From contig JBEKUY010000002.1 of NCBI GenBank assembly GCA_049514555.1, positions 434,001-498,000 on the forward strand: a stretch of DNA of 64,000 nt, read 5' to 3'. The DNA is from JBEKUY01 sp049514555 (GTDB lineage Bacteria > Acidobacteriota > Terriglobia > Acidiferrales > UBA7541). The notes under the pieces were generated by a model, which saw only the letters and a list, made by a program, of their open reading frames with translations, was not told the origin of the DNA and did no database searches. The position numbers were made by a program, and so were the translations under genes. Positions 42,619 to 50,057 of the stretch are shown here, piece after piece. Position 1 is the stretch's first letter, and each line of letters opens with the position of its first letter.

Positions 42619-42650
42619 AGAAGGGGGCTATAGGCCCCCTTCTTCGTTTT
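42619..42650 (+). terminator. Strong intrinsic terminator, orphan
   Basis: A perfect 10-bp stem AGAAGGGGGC / GCCCCCTTCT with a TATAG loop, then TCGTTTT. It is about 300 bases after the glmM stop and therefore may end a separate short transcript in 42318-42618. No gene was recognised in that interval. Confidence 0.7.
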
Positions 42651-42711
42651 AGGGGCTGCTTACCTCGCGAGTGGTTAACGATTCCTCGAAAACTGTGAGT
42701 CTCAAAAGAGT

Positions 42712-42739
42712 GAGCGGCCGGTGGGGGTGCCGGCCGCTC
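42712..42739 (-). terminator. Hairpin terminator after the 26-codon small ORF
   Basis: A perfect 10-bp stem GAGCGGCCGG / CCGGCCGCTC with an 8-base loop. On the minus strand it is followed by ACTCTTTTG, so it could end leftward transcription of the small ORF at 42773-42853. Confidence 0.6.
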
Positions 42740-42772
42740 GGGCGTGGGTGATGGAGGGTACGTGTACCGAAG

Positions 42773-42853
42773 CTAGCGCGGTTCTTCGGGCCGTCCTGCC
42801 ACGCTCATGACGAGCAGGGCAGCGCAGAGAACAAGGCACACTAGAACGAGCAT
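42773..42853 (-). CDS. Small hydrophobic peptide gene (26 aa)
   Basis: ATG at 42853 preceded by GGAGAGGCGA, a good ribosome-binding site. The 26-residue product begins MLVLVCLVLCAALLVMSVAG and ends in a charged tail (RPEEPR), so it is predicted to be one membrane helix. It is 34 bases upstream of a strong hairpin terminator, making a complete tiny transcription unit divergent from serS. It is not similar to any known toxin peptide that I can name. Confidence 0.5.
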   Translation of the reverse strand: MLVLVCLVLCAALLVMSVAGRPEEPR

Positions 42854-43054
42854 TCGCCTCTCCGGGAGCCGCGCAGGCTCCTGAACACGTGAAGAGTCTG
42901 CCGCCCGAGGGCGTTCAAGTCGATAGACCGCGCGTCCCATTCGTAGAGTACCGGCGGGAGTACGTTGGTACTCTTGCGCGCCTGCCCGCGAGGAAAGACC
43001 CGGGCCAGGTCCGACGCTACACGATGCGGGCGGTTTACGGTATCCTCATACGCC

Positions 43055-44332
43055 ATGCACGACCTGAGCTTCTTTCGCGAGCACCTGGATCTTTTCGTTG
43101 AGATGGCGCGGAACCGCGGAGTGAAAATCGATTTCGACGGTTTCCGCAAGCTGGACAGCGAGCGTCGGGAGTTGATCACCGCGGCAGAGAAACTAAAAGC
43201 GCAGCGGAACAAGGCCAGCGACGAGATTGCGCGGCTGAAGAAAGAGAAGCAGGACGCCGGCGCACGAATCGCCGAGATGAAACAGGTGTCCGAGCGGATC
43301 AAGCAAGCGGACGAGCGCATCGGCGGGCTGGACGAGAAACTGCGCGAGTTTATGTTGACGGTGCCGAACCTGGCGCATCGTTCGGTACCGGTGGGCGCGG
43401 GTTTAGAGCAGAACGCCGAGGTGCGGCGCTGGGGGCAGCCGCCGAAGTTTGCCTTCGCGGCGCGGCCGCACTGGGAGGTGGGCGAATCGGCGGGAATTCT
43501 GGATTTCGAGACGGCCGCGAAAATCACCGGCGCGCGATTTGCGGTGTACAAGGGCGCGGGCGCGCGGCTGGAACGCGCCATCACGAATTTCTTTCTCGAC
43601 GTGCACACGCGCGAGCACGGGTACAGCGAGATTTTTCCGCCGTTCCTGGTGAACTCAGCCTCGCTCACCGCCGACGGCAAGCTGCCGAAGTTTGCGAGCG
43701 AAATGTTCCGCGTGGAGGGCACCGATTTCTGGCTGTCGCCCACAGCGGAGACGCAGCTGACCAGCTTCTTTCGCGGAGAAACGCTCGAAGCGGCCGCGCT
43801 GCCGCTGCGGCTGTGCGCGGGGACGACGTGTTTCCGGTCCGAGGCGGGCGCGGCAGGAAAAGATACGCGCGGGCTCAAGCGGCAGCACCAATTCCAGAAG
43901 GTCGAGCTCTTCAAGTTCAGCGAGCCGGGACAGAGCTACGACGAACTCGAGTCGCTGGTGCGCGATGCCGAGGCGGTTCTGCAGAAGCTTGGCCTGCACT
44001 ATCGCGTGGTGCAACTCTGCACCGGCGATTTGGGATTTGCTTCGGCGAAAACCTACGACATCGAGGTGTGGTTGCCGTCGTCGCAGGAGTTCATGGAGAT
44101 CTCCTCCTGCTCAAACTGCGAATCGTTTCAGGCGCGGCGCGCCGGGATTCGATTCAAGCCGAAGGGCGGCGGCAAGAGTGAATTCGTGCACACGCTGAAC
44201 GGTTCGGGACTGGCCGTGGGTCGCACCTGGATCGCGATCGTGGAGAATTATCAGCAGGCCGATGGATCGATCATGATTCCCGATGTGTTGAGGCCGTTCA
44301 TGGGGATGGAGAGGATAGGGGCAAAGAGTTAG
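43055..44332 (+). CDS. serS: Seryl-tRNA synthetase
   Basis: Charges tRNA-Ser. The 425 residues begin with the antiparallel coiled-coil tRNA-binding arm (about 30-100, ELITAAEKLKAQRNKASDEI), followed by the class II core with motif 2 FRSEAGAAGKDTRGLKRQHQF and motif 3 GSGLAVGRTW. ISSCSNCESFQARR and the TLNGSG context are specific for SerRS. The start at 43055 (MHDLSFFREH) is standard for the family; the earlier in-frame start is not. A perfect hairpin terminator follows. Confidence 0.95.
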   Translation: MHDLSFFREHLDLFVEMARNRGVKIDFDGFRKLDSERRELITAAEKLKAQRNKASDEIARLKKEKQDAGARIAEMKQVSERIKQADERIGGLDEKLREFMLTVPNLAHRSVPVGAGLEQNAEVRRWGQPPKFAFAARPHWEVGESAGILDFETAAKITGARFAVYKGAGARLERAITNFFLDVHTREHGYSEIFPPFLVNSASLTADGKLPKFASEMFRVEGTDFWLSPTAETQLTSFFRGETLEAAALPLRLCAGTTCFRSEAGAAGKDTRGLKRQHQFQKVELFKFSEPGQSYDELESLVRDAEAVLQKLGLHYRVVQLCTGDLGFASAKTYDIEVWLPSSQEFMEISSCSNCESFQARRAGIRFKPKGGGKSEFVHTLNGSGLAVGRTWIAIVENYQQADGSIMIPDVLRPFMGMERIGAKS

Positions 44333-44361
44333 AGCCGCAACGACGCGGCTATGGACTGAAG

Positions 44362-44391
44362 AAGGGCTCCCCGGTCGATCGGGGAGCCCTT
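44362..44391. terminator. Bidirectional hairpin terminator between serS and the TonB-like gene
   Basis: A perfect 12-bp stem AAGGGCTCCCCG / CGGGGAGCCCTT with a 6-base loop, 30 bases after serS and 43 bases before the convergent gene's stop. Short A/T runs on both sides fit a shared terminator. Confidence 0.75.
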
Positions 44392-44433
44392 CGTGCTTGG
44401 TAGAGAGCACGAGCGAGAGTGCGGAGCTTTGCG

Positions 44434-45099
44434 TCAGCGCTGCATCTGATAGATCACGGTGATTTCCGTCTCGACCTCGACGGGAACCCCGCCCAGCGTG
44501 GTCGGGCGATAGCGCCACTGGCGGACGGCGCTGATTGCCGACTGGAAGAAGAGCGGGTCGCCGCTGACAACCTGGAGTGATTGGATGGTGCCGTCGGTTG
44601 AGATGATGGCGCGAAGTTCAACGCGGCCTTCGCGGCGGGTCTGCTGGCAAATGGGCGGATAAACCGGGTCCACGCGTTGGAGCAACATGCCGGACTGGAG
44701 GTGGCTCAAAACGACACGATCCACGTGGTGGCTCGTTTGCGTCGGCTGGACAGGTGGCTGGGGTCCGCGCGGGTGGTCGGTAATGATGGGAATGTATCCA
44801 TCGGGCACGGGAGGGTTGTTACCGATCCCAGGCGGCGCGTCGTCAGTAGGTCTCACCGTAGGTTGTGGAGACATAGAAATGGTGGGAGGGATTCTTGTCG
44901 GCGCACAGATGATGCAGGGCGGTTGCGTGCGTGGCCCGCGAGGCAGTTCGTTTGTGGGCCCGTGAGCAGGCGGCCCAGAAACAAAGATGTAGGGCGGCCG
45001 CGGAGTGGTTCCGGCGTGCGCGATTAAGTTCGCGGAGTCGAACAGGAGCACGAGGACCAGCGCGGCCACAGCGGCCAGTTGGAAAAGGATGGAAAGCAA
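44434..45099 (-). CDS. TonB-like energy-transducing protein
   Basis: A 221-residue protein with an N-terminal membrane anchor (LFQLAAVAALVLVLLF), a long Pro-rich periplasmic stretch (about 30-120) and a TonB C-terminal-like domain, RVDPVYPPICQQTRREGRVE with AVRQWRYRPTTLGGVPVEVE. It may energise outer-membrane transporters together with ExbB/ExbD encoded elsewhere, or act in another envelope process. The start is TTG after GGGAGG. A 30-codon ORF with a strong ribosome-binding site immediately precedes it. Confidence 0.85.
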   Translation of the reverse strand: MLSILFQLAAVAALVLVLLFDSANLIAHAGTTPRPPYIFVSGPPAHGPTNELPRGPRTQPPCIICAPTRIPPTISMSPQPTVRPTDDAPPGIGNNPPVPDGYIPIITDHPRGPQPPVQPTQTSHHVDRVVLSHLQSGMLLQRVDPVYPPICQQTRREGRVELRAIISTDGTIQSLQVVSGDPLFFQSAISAVRQWRYRPTTLGGVPVEVETEITVIYQMQR

Positions 45100-45123
45100 G
45101 AGGGCCTCCCGGCGAATCCGGCG

Positions 45124-45216
45124 TTAGCGGGAGAGCTGCTCGCGATCGCAGCCGAAGAGGCAGCCGGAAAGAGCAACGAGGGGTTTGGTCCCAGAACGAG
45201 CGCTGCCGGGCAACAT
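45124..45216 (-). CDS. Upstream small ORF (30 aa) of the TonB-like gene
   Basis: AAAGGAGGTGTGTG precedes an ATG at 45216, a near-perfect ribosome-binding site, and the ORF ends TAA 24 bases before the TonB-like start. The peptide (MLPGSARSGTKPLVALSGCL at its start) resembles nothing known. It could be a translation-coupling leader. The rest of the 432-base gap up to 45531 shows nothing I recognise. Confidence 0.4.
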   Translation of the reverse strand: MLPGSARSGTKPLVALSGCLFGCDREQLSR

Positions 45217-45531
45217 CACACACCTCCTTTGAAAACCCGCGAGCGAGCTTACTCGGCTTTCGGCGCCGACTCCGAGCTGCCTGCTGCCTCTCGAAGCCGG
45301 CACCGCACTCGCAAGTACCTGAGGTGCGCGCCCTCACTCGCTTTGACACCGATGTAGAGACAAAGTTCCTGAGGAGCGCGAGGGAGAGCACGGGTGAATG
45401 TGCCGTTCGAGGGAGGCTGTCGTGGGCAGCAAGCCAGCATCCCCTGTGGCATCTACAAGTTACGGATTGAGCACCCCAGGGCGCGGTCGAGGCATCCAAG
45501 GCTGCGAGGGGATGAAGAAGGAGGGACTCCG

Positions 45532-45846
45532 ATGAATCGGCGAACCATTCAAACCGTGGGGGTCCGCTTGACAGGCTGGGTGGCGCTCGATCGCGACCCG
45601 CAGGAGGATTCGGTCGAGTTCGTCTGTCCGAGCTGCGGCGCGCGCGGACACAAGGCGGCCCGGCGCGCACGCATGGAGTATCACTTCACTGACGGTTTTC
45701 TGCAGGACCTGCAAGGGGAAGTGACGCATTGCCGGCAGTGCGGAGAATCACTGCGCGTGGTGCCGGTGGTGATGCTGCACGACCAGGACGAGGTGAAGCG
45801 GTTCGAAGCAGTGTTTTCAGAAGAGCTGACGGGCGCGGCCCTGTAA
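45532..45846 (+). CDS. Small zinc-ribbon protein
   Basis: A 104-residue protein with CPSC (residues 33-36) and CRQC (about 69-72) knuckles, likely holding one zinc. The start follows AAGGAGGGACTCCG. The remainder is acidic and helical (HDQDEVKRFEAVFSEEL). It could bind nucleic acid or protein. No family name can be assigned. Confidence 0.68.
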   Translation: MNRRTIQTVGVRLTGWVALDRDPQEDSVEFVCPSCGARGHKAARRARMEYHFTDGFLQDLQGEVTHCRQCGESLRVVPVVMLHDQDEVKRFEAVFSEELTGAAL

Positions 45847-46043
45847 CTGGACGCTGAGAAACCGCGCTTGTCACCGGCCGCAGGCGAACCATGGGCTGCG
45901 TCTTAGCGCGCACATGCTGCAAACCTGTGCCACTGGGTCTTTCTGCATCCTGCTTGACGCCTTGCCAAGCCCCGCGACAAAGACAGGAAACACGCGCAAG
46001 CGCCTGCACCCCCAGTAACTCGAGGGGCGGGCGCTTCGCGCTT

Positions 46044-46077
46044 TTGGTGGCGCTGCCCGCTTCGGCAGCGCCACCAA
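46044..46077. repeat. 14-bp perfect inverted repeat with REP-like neighbour
   Basis: TTGGTGGCGCTGCC / GGCAGCGCCACCAA with a 6-base loop, between convergent genes. It is preceded by T residues and followed by a second short palindrome (AGGCTGAAAGCCT, near 46091). It may serve as terminator for the zinc-ribbon gene or be a REP-type element. Confidence 0.55.
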
Positions 46078-46127
46078 GTGGACGGGGGCAGGCTGAAAGC
46101 CTGTCCTAACGCTCATTCAGCAACCTG

Positions 46128-46526
46128 TTAGTGGTGATCGTGATCGTCGTGATCGGCGTCGCGGTTCCGATCGCGGTCCCGATCATGATCATGGTCACGA
46201 TAACGGTCCCAATCGCGATCCCAATCCCGATCCGAGTGCCAGGAATTGGCATCGCCGTCCCACCAGCGACCTATGTCCTTGAAGCAGCTCTGACGATGCT
46301 GGACGAGGCGATGGCGCCAAGTCTCCGCCTGCTTGCTGCCCCAGCCATGGTCGTGGACAGCCTGGTGAAGCTTGGCCTCGTCATTCTGGATCGTGCGCCG
46401 GCATTGGTCTTCGTTCTGGCGCGCTTGCGCTCGCGGCGCGCCGACAAAGAAAAGAAGGCCGAACAGAGCGGCGACAAAAGCGGCCTTTCTCGTAAACAGC
46501 TTGAAAGCTTGTCGTTGAGTTTGCAC
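46128..46526 (-). CDS. Exported protein with Asp/Arg/His repeat tail
   Basis: A 132-residue exported protein. GTG at 46526 follows GGAGG with a 5-base spacer and gives a compact signal peptide (AAFVAALFGLLFFVGAPRAQA). A short domain with two cysteines (DQCRRT and QSCFKD) is followed by a low-complexity tail of D/R/W/H residues (DRDWDRDWDRYRDHDHDRDR) ending in DDHDHH. The tail could bind metal ions. An upstream ATG would add a non-signal extension. Function unknown. Confidence 0.65.
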   Translation of the reverse strand: MQTQRQAFKLFTRKAAFVAALFGLLFFVGAPRAQARQNEDQCRRTIQNDEAKLHQAVHDHGWGSKQAETWRHRLVQHRQSCFKDIGRWWDGDANSWHSDRDWDRDWDRYRDHDHDRDRDRNRDADHDDHDHH

Positions 46527-46685
46527 AAGAACCTCCGTCCCTTCCAAAAGAATAGGGGTCGCAGACTTGTTTGCCCCGTGGCGCATCCGTCTCACCACGG
46601 GCAGTGACTTAGATGACCGTCAAGGGGGCAGGGGGCAGAGGTTCCTCTGCTGCAAACCTTCAGTGAGGGCCGGAGCGGGCCGTTC

Positions 46686-47549
46686 CTACAGGAAATCGGG
46701 GTCGAGCCTCATGTGGTACTTCTCGAGACCTTCGCGAACGTGAGCGAAGGCCTCGTCGACGTTGTCGGCGAACTGGAGCAGCTTGAGCTCCTCTTCGTCG
46801 ATCGTGCCCCAGCGGACCATGGCGCGCCAGTTGAGGACCTCTTCCCAGTACTTGCGGCCGTAGATGAGGATGATGTTGTTCTTGGGGAGCTTGCGGGTTT
46901 GCAGCAGGGTGAGCATCTCCCAGAGCTCGTCCATGGTGCCGAAGCCGCCGGGAAAAACGATGAGGGCTTTGGCGATCTGCGCGAACCAGAGTTTACGCAT
47001 GAAGAAGTAGTGGAAATTGAAGCTCAGCTCGCGGCTGATATAGGGATTGGCAAACTGCTCGAGGGGCAGCTCGATGGAAAGGCCGATGGACTTGCCTCCG
47101 GCTTCGGCGGCGCCGCGATTGGCGGCTTCCATGATGCCAGGGCCCCCGCCGGAGCAGATGACGAAACGCCGGGGACGGGGACCGAGCGTGAGAGCCCAGG
47201 AAGTGATGCGGCGGGAGAGCTCGCGGGCCTCCTCGTAATAGCGCGACATGGCCAGGACGTTCTGGGCCTCGCGCAGGGCGGCGCGATGGCGCGACTTCTT
47301 CCCGGCGCGAATCTTCTCATGTTGGAGGCGGTGGAGATTGGCGAGGGCGCGGTCGCGGGGCTGGATACGAGCCGAGCCGAATATGACGATGGTGTCGCCG
47401 ATGCCCTCCTTGCGGAATTGGGCGAGAGGATGCAGGTACTCGCCGAGAATCCGCAGGGGCCTCGCGGGGATGCTTTCGAGAAAGCTGCGGTCTTTGTGCG
47501 CGACGCGAGGCGCGTGAACGGGACGGAGCGTGCGGGGAGTGCGAGCCAT
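46686..47549 (-). CDS. LOG-family protein (TIGR00730-like, putative nucleotide hydrolase)
   Basis: A 287-residue protein of the LOG/lysine-decarboxylase-like family. Members hydrolyse cytokinin or other nucleoside monophosphates. The Rossmann core has VIFGSARI, CSGGGPGIMEAANRGA and the signature PGGFGTMDELWE. The N-terminus of about 45 basic residues is longer than in LONELY GUY proteins, as in the larger LOG type. The start at 47549 has GGAGG 7 bases upstream. The longer open frame extending to 48341 overlaps the divergent gene and is rejected. Confidence 0.9.
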   Translation of the reverse strand: MARTPRTLRPVHAPRVAHKDRSFLESIPARPLRILGEYLHPLAQFRKEGIGDTIVIFGSARIQPRDRALANLHRLQHEKIRAGKKSRHRAALREAQNVLAMSRYYEEARELSRRITSWALTLGPRPRRFVICSGGGPGIMEAANRGAAEAGGKSIGLSIELPLEQFANPYISRELSFNFHYFFMRKLWFAQIAKALIVFPGGFGTMDELWEMLTLLQTRKLPKNNIILIYGRKYWEEVLNWRAMVRWGTIDEEELKLLQFADNVDEAFAHVREGLEKYHMRLDPDFL

Positions 47550-47666
47550 GCCATGTCCTCCAGTAGAGGCTCGACCATTGTAAGGAGGCGCGGTAGGGCG
47601 TGGCAACGCGAGCGTCGCTCCGGTGCGTCCAATGAAGTACACTACATCGCAGAGGTCGAGGGCCGG

Positions 47667-48800
47667 ATGGCGCGTACGGCACGGCGGGCAGGTTGGATAT
47701 TGTGGGGCATCCTGGCGGCAGCGGTGCCGCTGGGAGCGCAGTCGGGCGCGGGTCCGATCTCGCCGAAGCCGGGCGTGCCGGTCCAGCAGGCGCCCCCTGA
47801 AAAAGTGCCCAAGATGGTCGTCAAGGTAATCCTGGTGAACACTCCTGTGACCGTGCGGAACGAGCGCGGCGAGATGCTCACCGACCTGGAGAGAAACGAA
47901 TTCCGCGTATTTGACAACGGCGTCGAGCAATTCATCACGCATTTTGACGTCGGGGGCGACCCGCTTTCGATCGTGATCGTGGTGGAGAACAGCTCGCGAA
48001 TCCGGCCGCTGCTGAAGGTAGTGCGCAAGACGGGCATCCTGTTCACACAGAATGTGATGGGGCAGACGGGAGAGGCGGCGGTGCTCTCGGTGAACGACTC
48101 GATCGACAAGCTCGTGGACTTCACGGGCGACGCCGATCAGATCGAGAAGACGTTCGCCGGCATGAAGGAAGGCACATCGGGACTGCGGCTCTACGACGCG
48201 ATGGCCACGGCGGTCGAGATGCTGCAGAGCCGGCCAATTTCGTCCACGGGCGAAGGGCGGCGGCGGGTGCTTGTGGTGCTTTCCGAGGGTGAGGACAAGG
48301 GCAGCGAATCGAGACTGGGGAGCGTCCTGAAGCGAGCGCAACTCGCCAACGTGGCCATCTATTCGGTGGGGCTATCCACAACGCGAGCGGAGTTGCAGGC
48401 CGAGCCAAAAGACAACACCGTGCAAGTCTCCCCGCCCGGAACATTTCCTTTGCCGCCGACCCCCGGAACGCCGCAGACGCCCACGAGCGAGCAGCAACGG
48501 TACGGCGGAGCGGACCTGGGGGCGCTGGTCGCTTGGGTGGTGACGCACGTGGAAGCTAAGGTGAAGGCGCCACCGCTGCAGGTGGCCACCGCAGGCACGG
48601 GTGGAGTGAACTACAACACTTACAAAGACGCCTCGATCGAAGAAGCTATCGATAAAATTGGCGGCGAGCTACACGCGCAGTACTCGCTTTCGTACGCACT
48701 GAAGGGCGTCGCTCCCGAGGGCTACCACGAAATCAGGGTGCAGGTGCTGCGCCGGGGCACGACTTGGCGGGCGCGGCCGGGGTATTACCTGGGGTCGTAG
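47667..48800 (+). CDS. Exported VWFA-domain protein of acidobacterial type
   Basis: A 377-residue exported protein. The signal peptide (GWILWGILAAAVPLGAQ) is followed by VVKVILVNTPVTVRNERGEMLTDLERNEFRVFDNGVEQFI, the typical start of the VWFA-related acidobacterial domain. The von Willebrand A-like fold follows with VVENSSRIRPLL, replacing the MIDAS DxSxS by ENSSR. A later VLVVLSEGEDKGS and a Pro-rich insert are seen. This family is a lineage marker for Acidobacteriota. Its role is probably adhesion or complex assembly in the envelope. Confidence 0.88.
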   Translation: MARTARRAGWILWGILAAAVPLGAQSGAGPISPKPGVPVQQAPPEKVPKMVVKVILVNTPVTVRNERGEMLTDLERNEFRVFDNGVEQFITHFDVGGDPLSIVIVVENSSRIRPLLKVVRKTGILFTQNVMGQTGEAAVLSVNDSIDKLVDFTGDADQIEKTFAGMKEGTSGLRLYDAMATAVEMLQSRPISSTGEGRRRVLVVLSEGEDKGSESRLGSVLKRAQLANVAIYSVGLSTTRAELQAEPKDNTVQVSPPGTFPLPPTPGTPQTPTSEQQRYGGADLGALVAWVVTHVEAKVKAPPLQVATAGTGGVNYNTYKDASIEEAIDKIGGELHAQYSLSYALKGVAPEGYHEIRVQVLRRGTTWRARPGYYLGS

Positions 48801-48839
48801 GCCAGAACTTCGCTGGGCCAGGCTGCCAACTGGCTTCAA

Positions 48840-50057
48840 TCAATCCACAGGCAAGAAGGCGACGCAGACGGGCGAGGGTACTTCCAACGCCTGGCCGGTC
48901 GGGGTCAGGCCGCCGGTCTTGGGATCAATCCTGAATAGGACAACGTTGCCGGAGTCTTGGTTGGCCGCGAAAAGGAACGTGCCGGTCGGGTCGATGGCAA
49001 AGTGGCGCGGGGTCTTGCCTTGCGTGGGAACGTGCGCCACAAACATCAGCGTGCCCTTCTCCGGGTCGATTGCGAACACGGCGACGCTGTCGTGGCCGCG
49101 ATTCGAGGCATAGAGAAACTTGCCGGACGGGTGCACCTCGATTTCGGCACTCGTGTTCGTGCCCGCAAAATCTTTCGGCAGAATGGAGATGCTCTGCAGC
49201 TCGCGCAAGACGCCGCCGGCCGCTTGGTAAGAAAAAGTCGTGACCGTGGACCCCATTTCGTTTAGCACGTGAACAAAACGGCCAGCCGGATGAAACGCGA
49301 AGTGACGCGGACCGGCGCCGGGATTCACTTTGGCGAAGGGAGGATCGTTCGGCGCAAGCGATCCCTTTGCGGCGTTGAAGCGATAAACGAGCAGTTCATC
49401 GAGTCCCAGGTCCGCGGCGATGGCGAAGCGGTTGTCGGGCGAGACCTCGATCATGTGCGCGTGCGGGCCTTCCTGGCGCTCCGGGTTCATGCCGTGGCCT
49501 TCATGCTGCACGAAGGCGGTGGCGTCGCCCAGGCGGCCGTCAGCGAGCACCGGGAACACAATCACGCTGCCGCCGGTGTAGTTTGCGACGAGCAGGTACT
49601 TGCCGGTCTTGTCCAGCGAGACGTAGCAGGGATCCGCGCCGCGGGAGGCGACTTGGTTCAACAGAGTTAGCTTTCCGGTCGCGCGGTCGATGGCGAAGGC
49701 GCTGACCGCGCCGCTCTTCTTGCCCTCGTAGTCGCCCATTTCGTTCACTGCGTAAAGGAAACGACCATTAGGATGCACGGCGAGAAACGACGGGTTCGCT
49801 GTCTCGGCCACCGTCCCAATGGGCGTCACCTTGCCCGTGGTTGCGTCAAACCGGCAGGCGTATATCCCTTTGCTGTTGGTCTTCGCGGTGTAGGTGCCGA
49901 CGTAGACGAGAAAGTGTTTCTCCACACGGGGCGGCTGCGCTCCGCGACCTGCGACGGAGAGCAGGAGCAGCGTGCCAGGCAGCGCCGCGACCAACAGAGG
50001 AACGTATCGGCTCGCGCCGCGGGCGCATCGCCCTGCACTACAGCTTCTTTTCGCCAT
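48840..50057 (-). CDS. Exported lactonase-family seven-bladed beta-propeller
   Basis: A 405-residue protein of the lactonase (6-phosphogluconolactonase YbhE-like) family. After a basic N-terminus and a hydrophobic segment (VPLLVAALPGTLLLLSVAG), repeats such as YVGTYT, HPNGRFLYAVNE, GKYLLVANYTGGSV, HPSGKFLYASNRGHDSV and DPTGTFLFAANQDSGNV form the propeller. Export suggests it is not the pentose-phosphate enzyme. The start at 50057 lies 20 bases inside the gyrA end, so it is probably cotranscribed with gyrA. Confidence 0.88.
   Translation of the reverse strand: MAKRSCSAGRCARGASRYVPLLVAALPGTLLLLSVAGRGAQPPRVEKHFLVYVGTYTAKTNSKGIYACRFDATTGKVTPIGTVAETANPSFLAVHPNGRFLYAVNEMGDYEGKKSGAVSAFAIDRATGKLTLLNQVASRGADPCYVSLDKTGKYLLVANYTGGSVIVFPVLADGRLGDATAFVQHEGHGMNPERQEGPHAHMIEVSPDNRFAIAADLGLDELLVYRFNAAKGSLAPNDPPFAKVNPGAGPRHFAFHPAGRFVHVLNEMGSTVTTFSYQAAGGVLRELQSISILPKDFAGTNTSAEIEVHPSGKFLYASNRGHDSVAVFAIDPEKGTLMFVAHVPTQGKTPRHFAIDPTGTFLFAANQDSGNVVLFRIDPKTGGLTPTGQALEVPSPVCVAFLPVD

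Noticed and set aside
46713..47666. N-terminal extension of the VWFA protein across the LOG gene
   Set aside because: It overlaps the well-supported LOG gene on the other strand, and the signal peptide begins at 47667.
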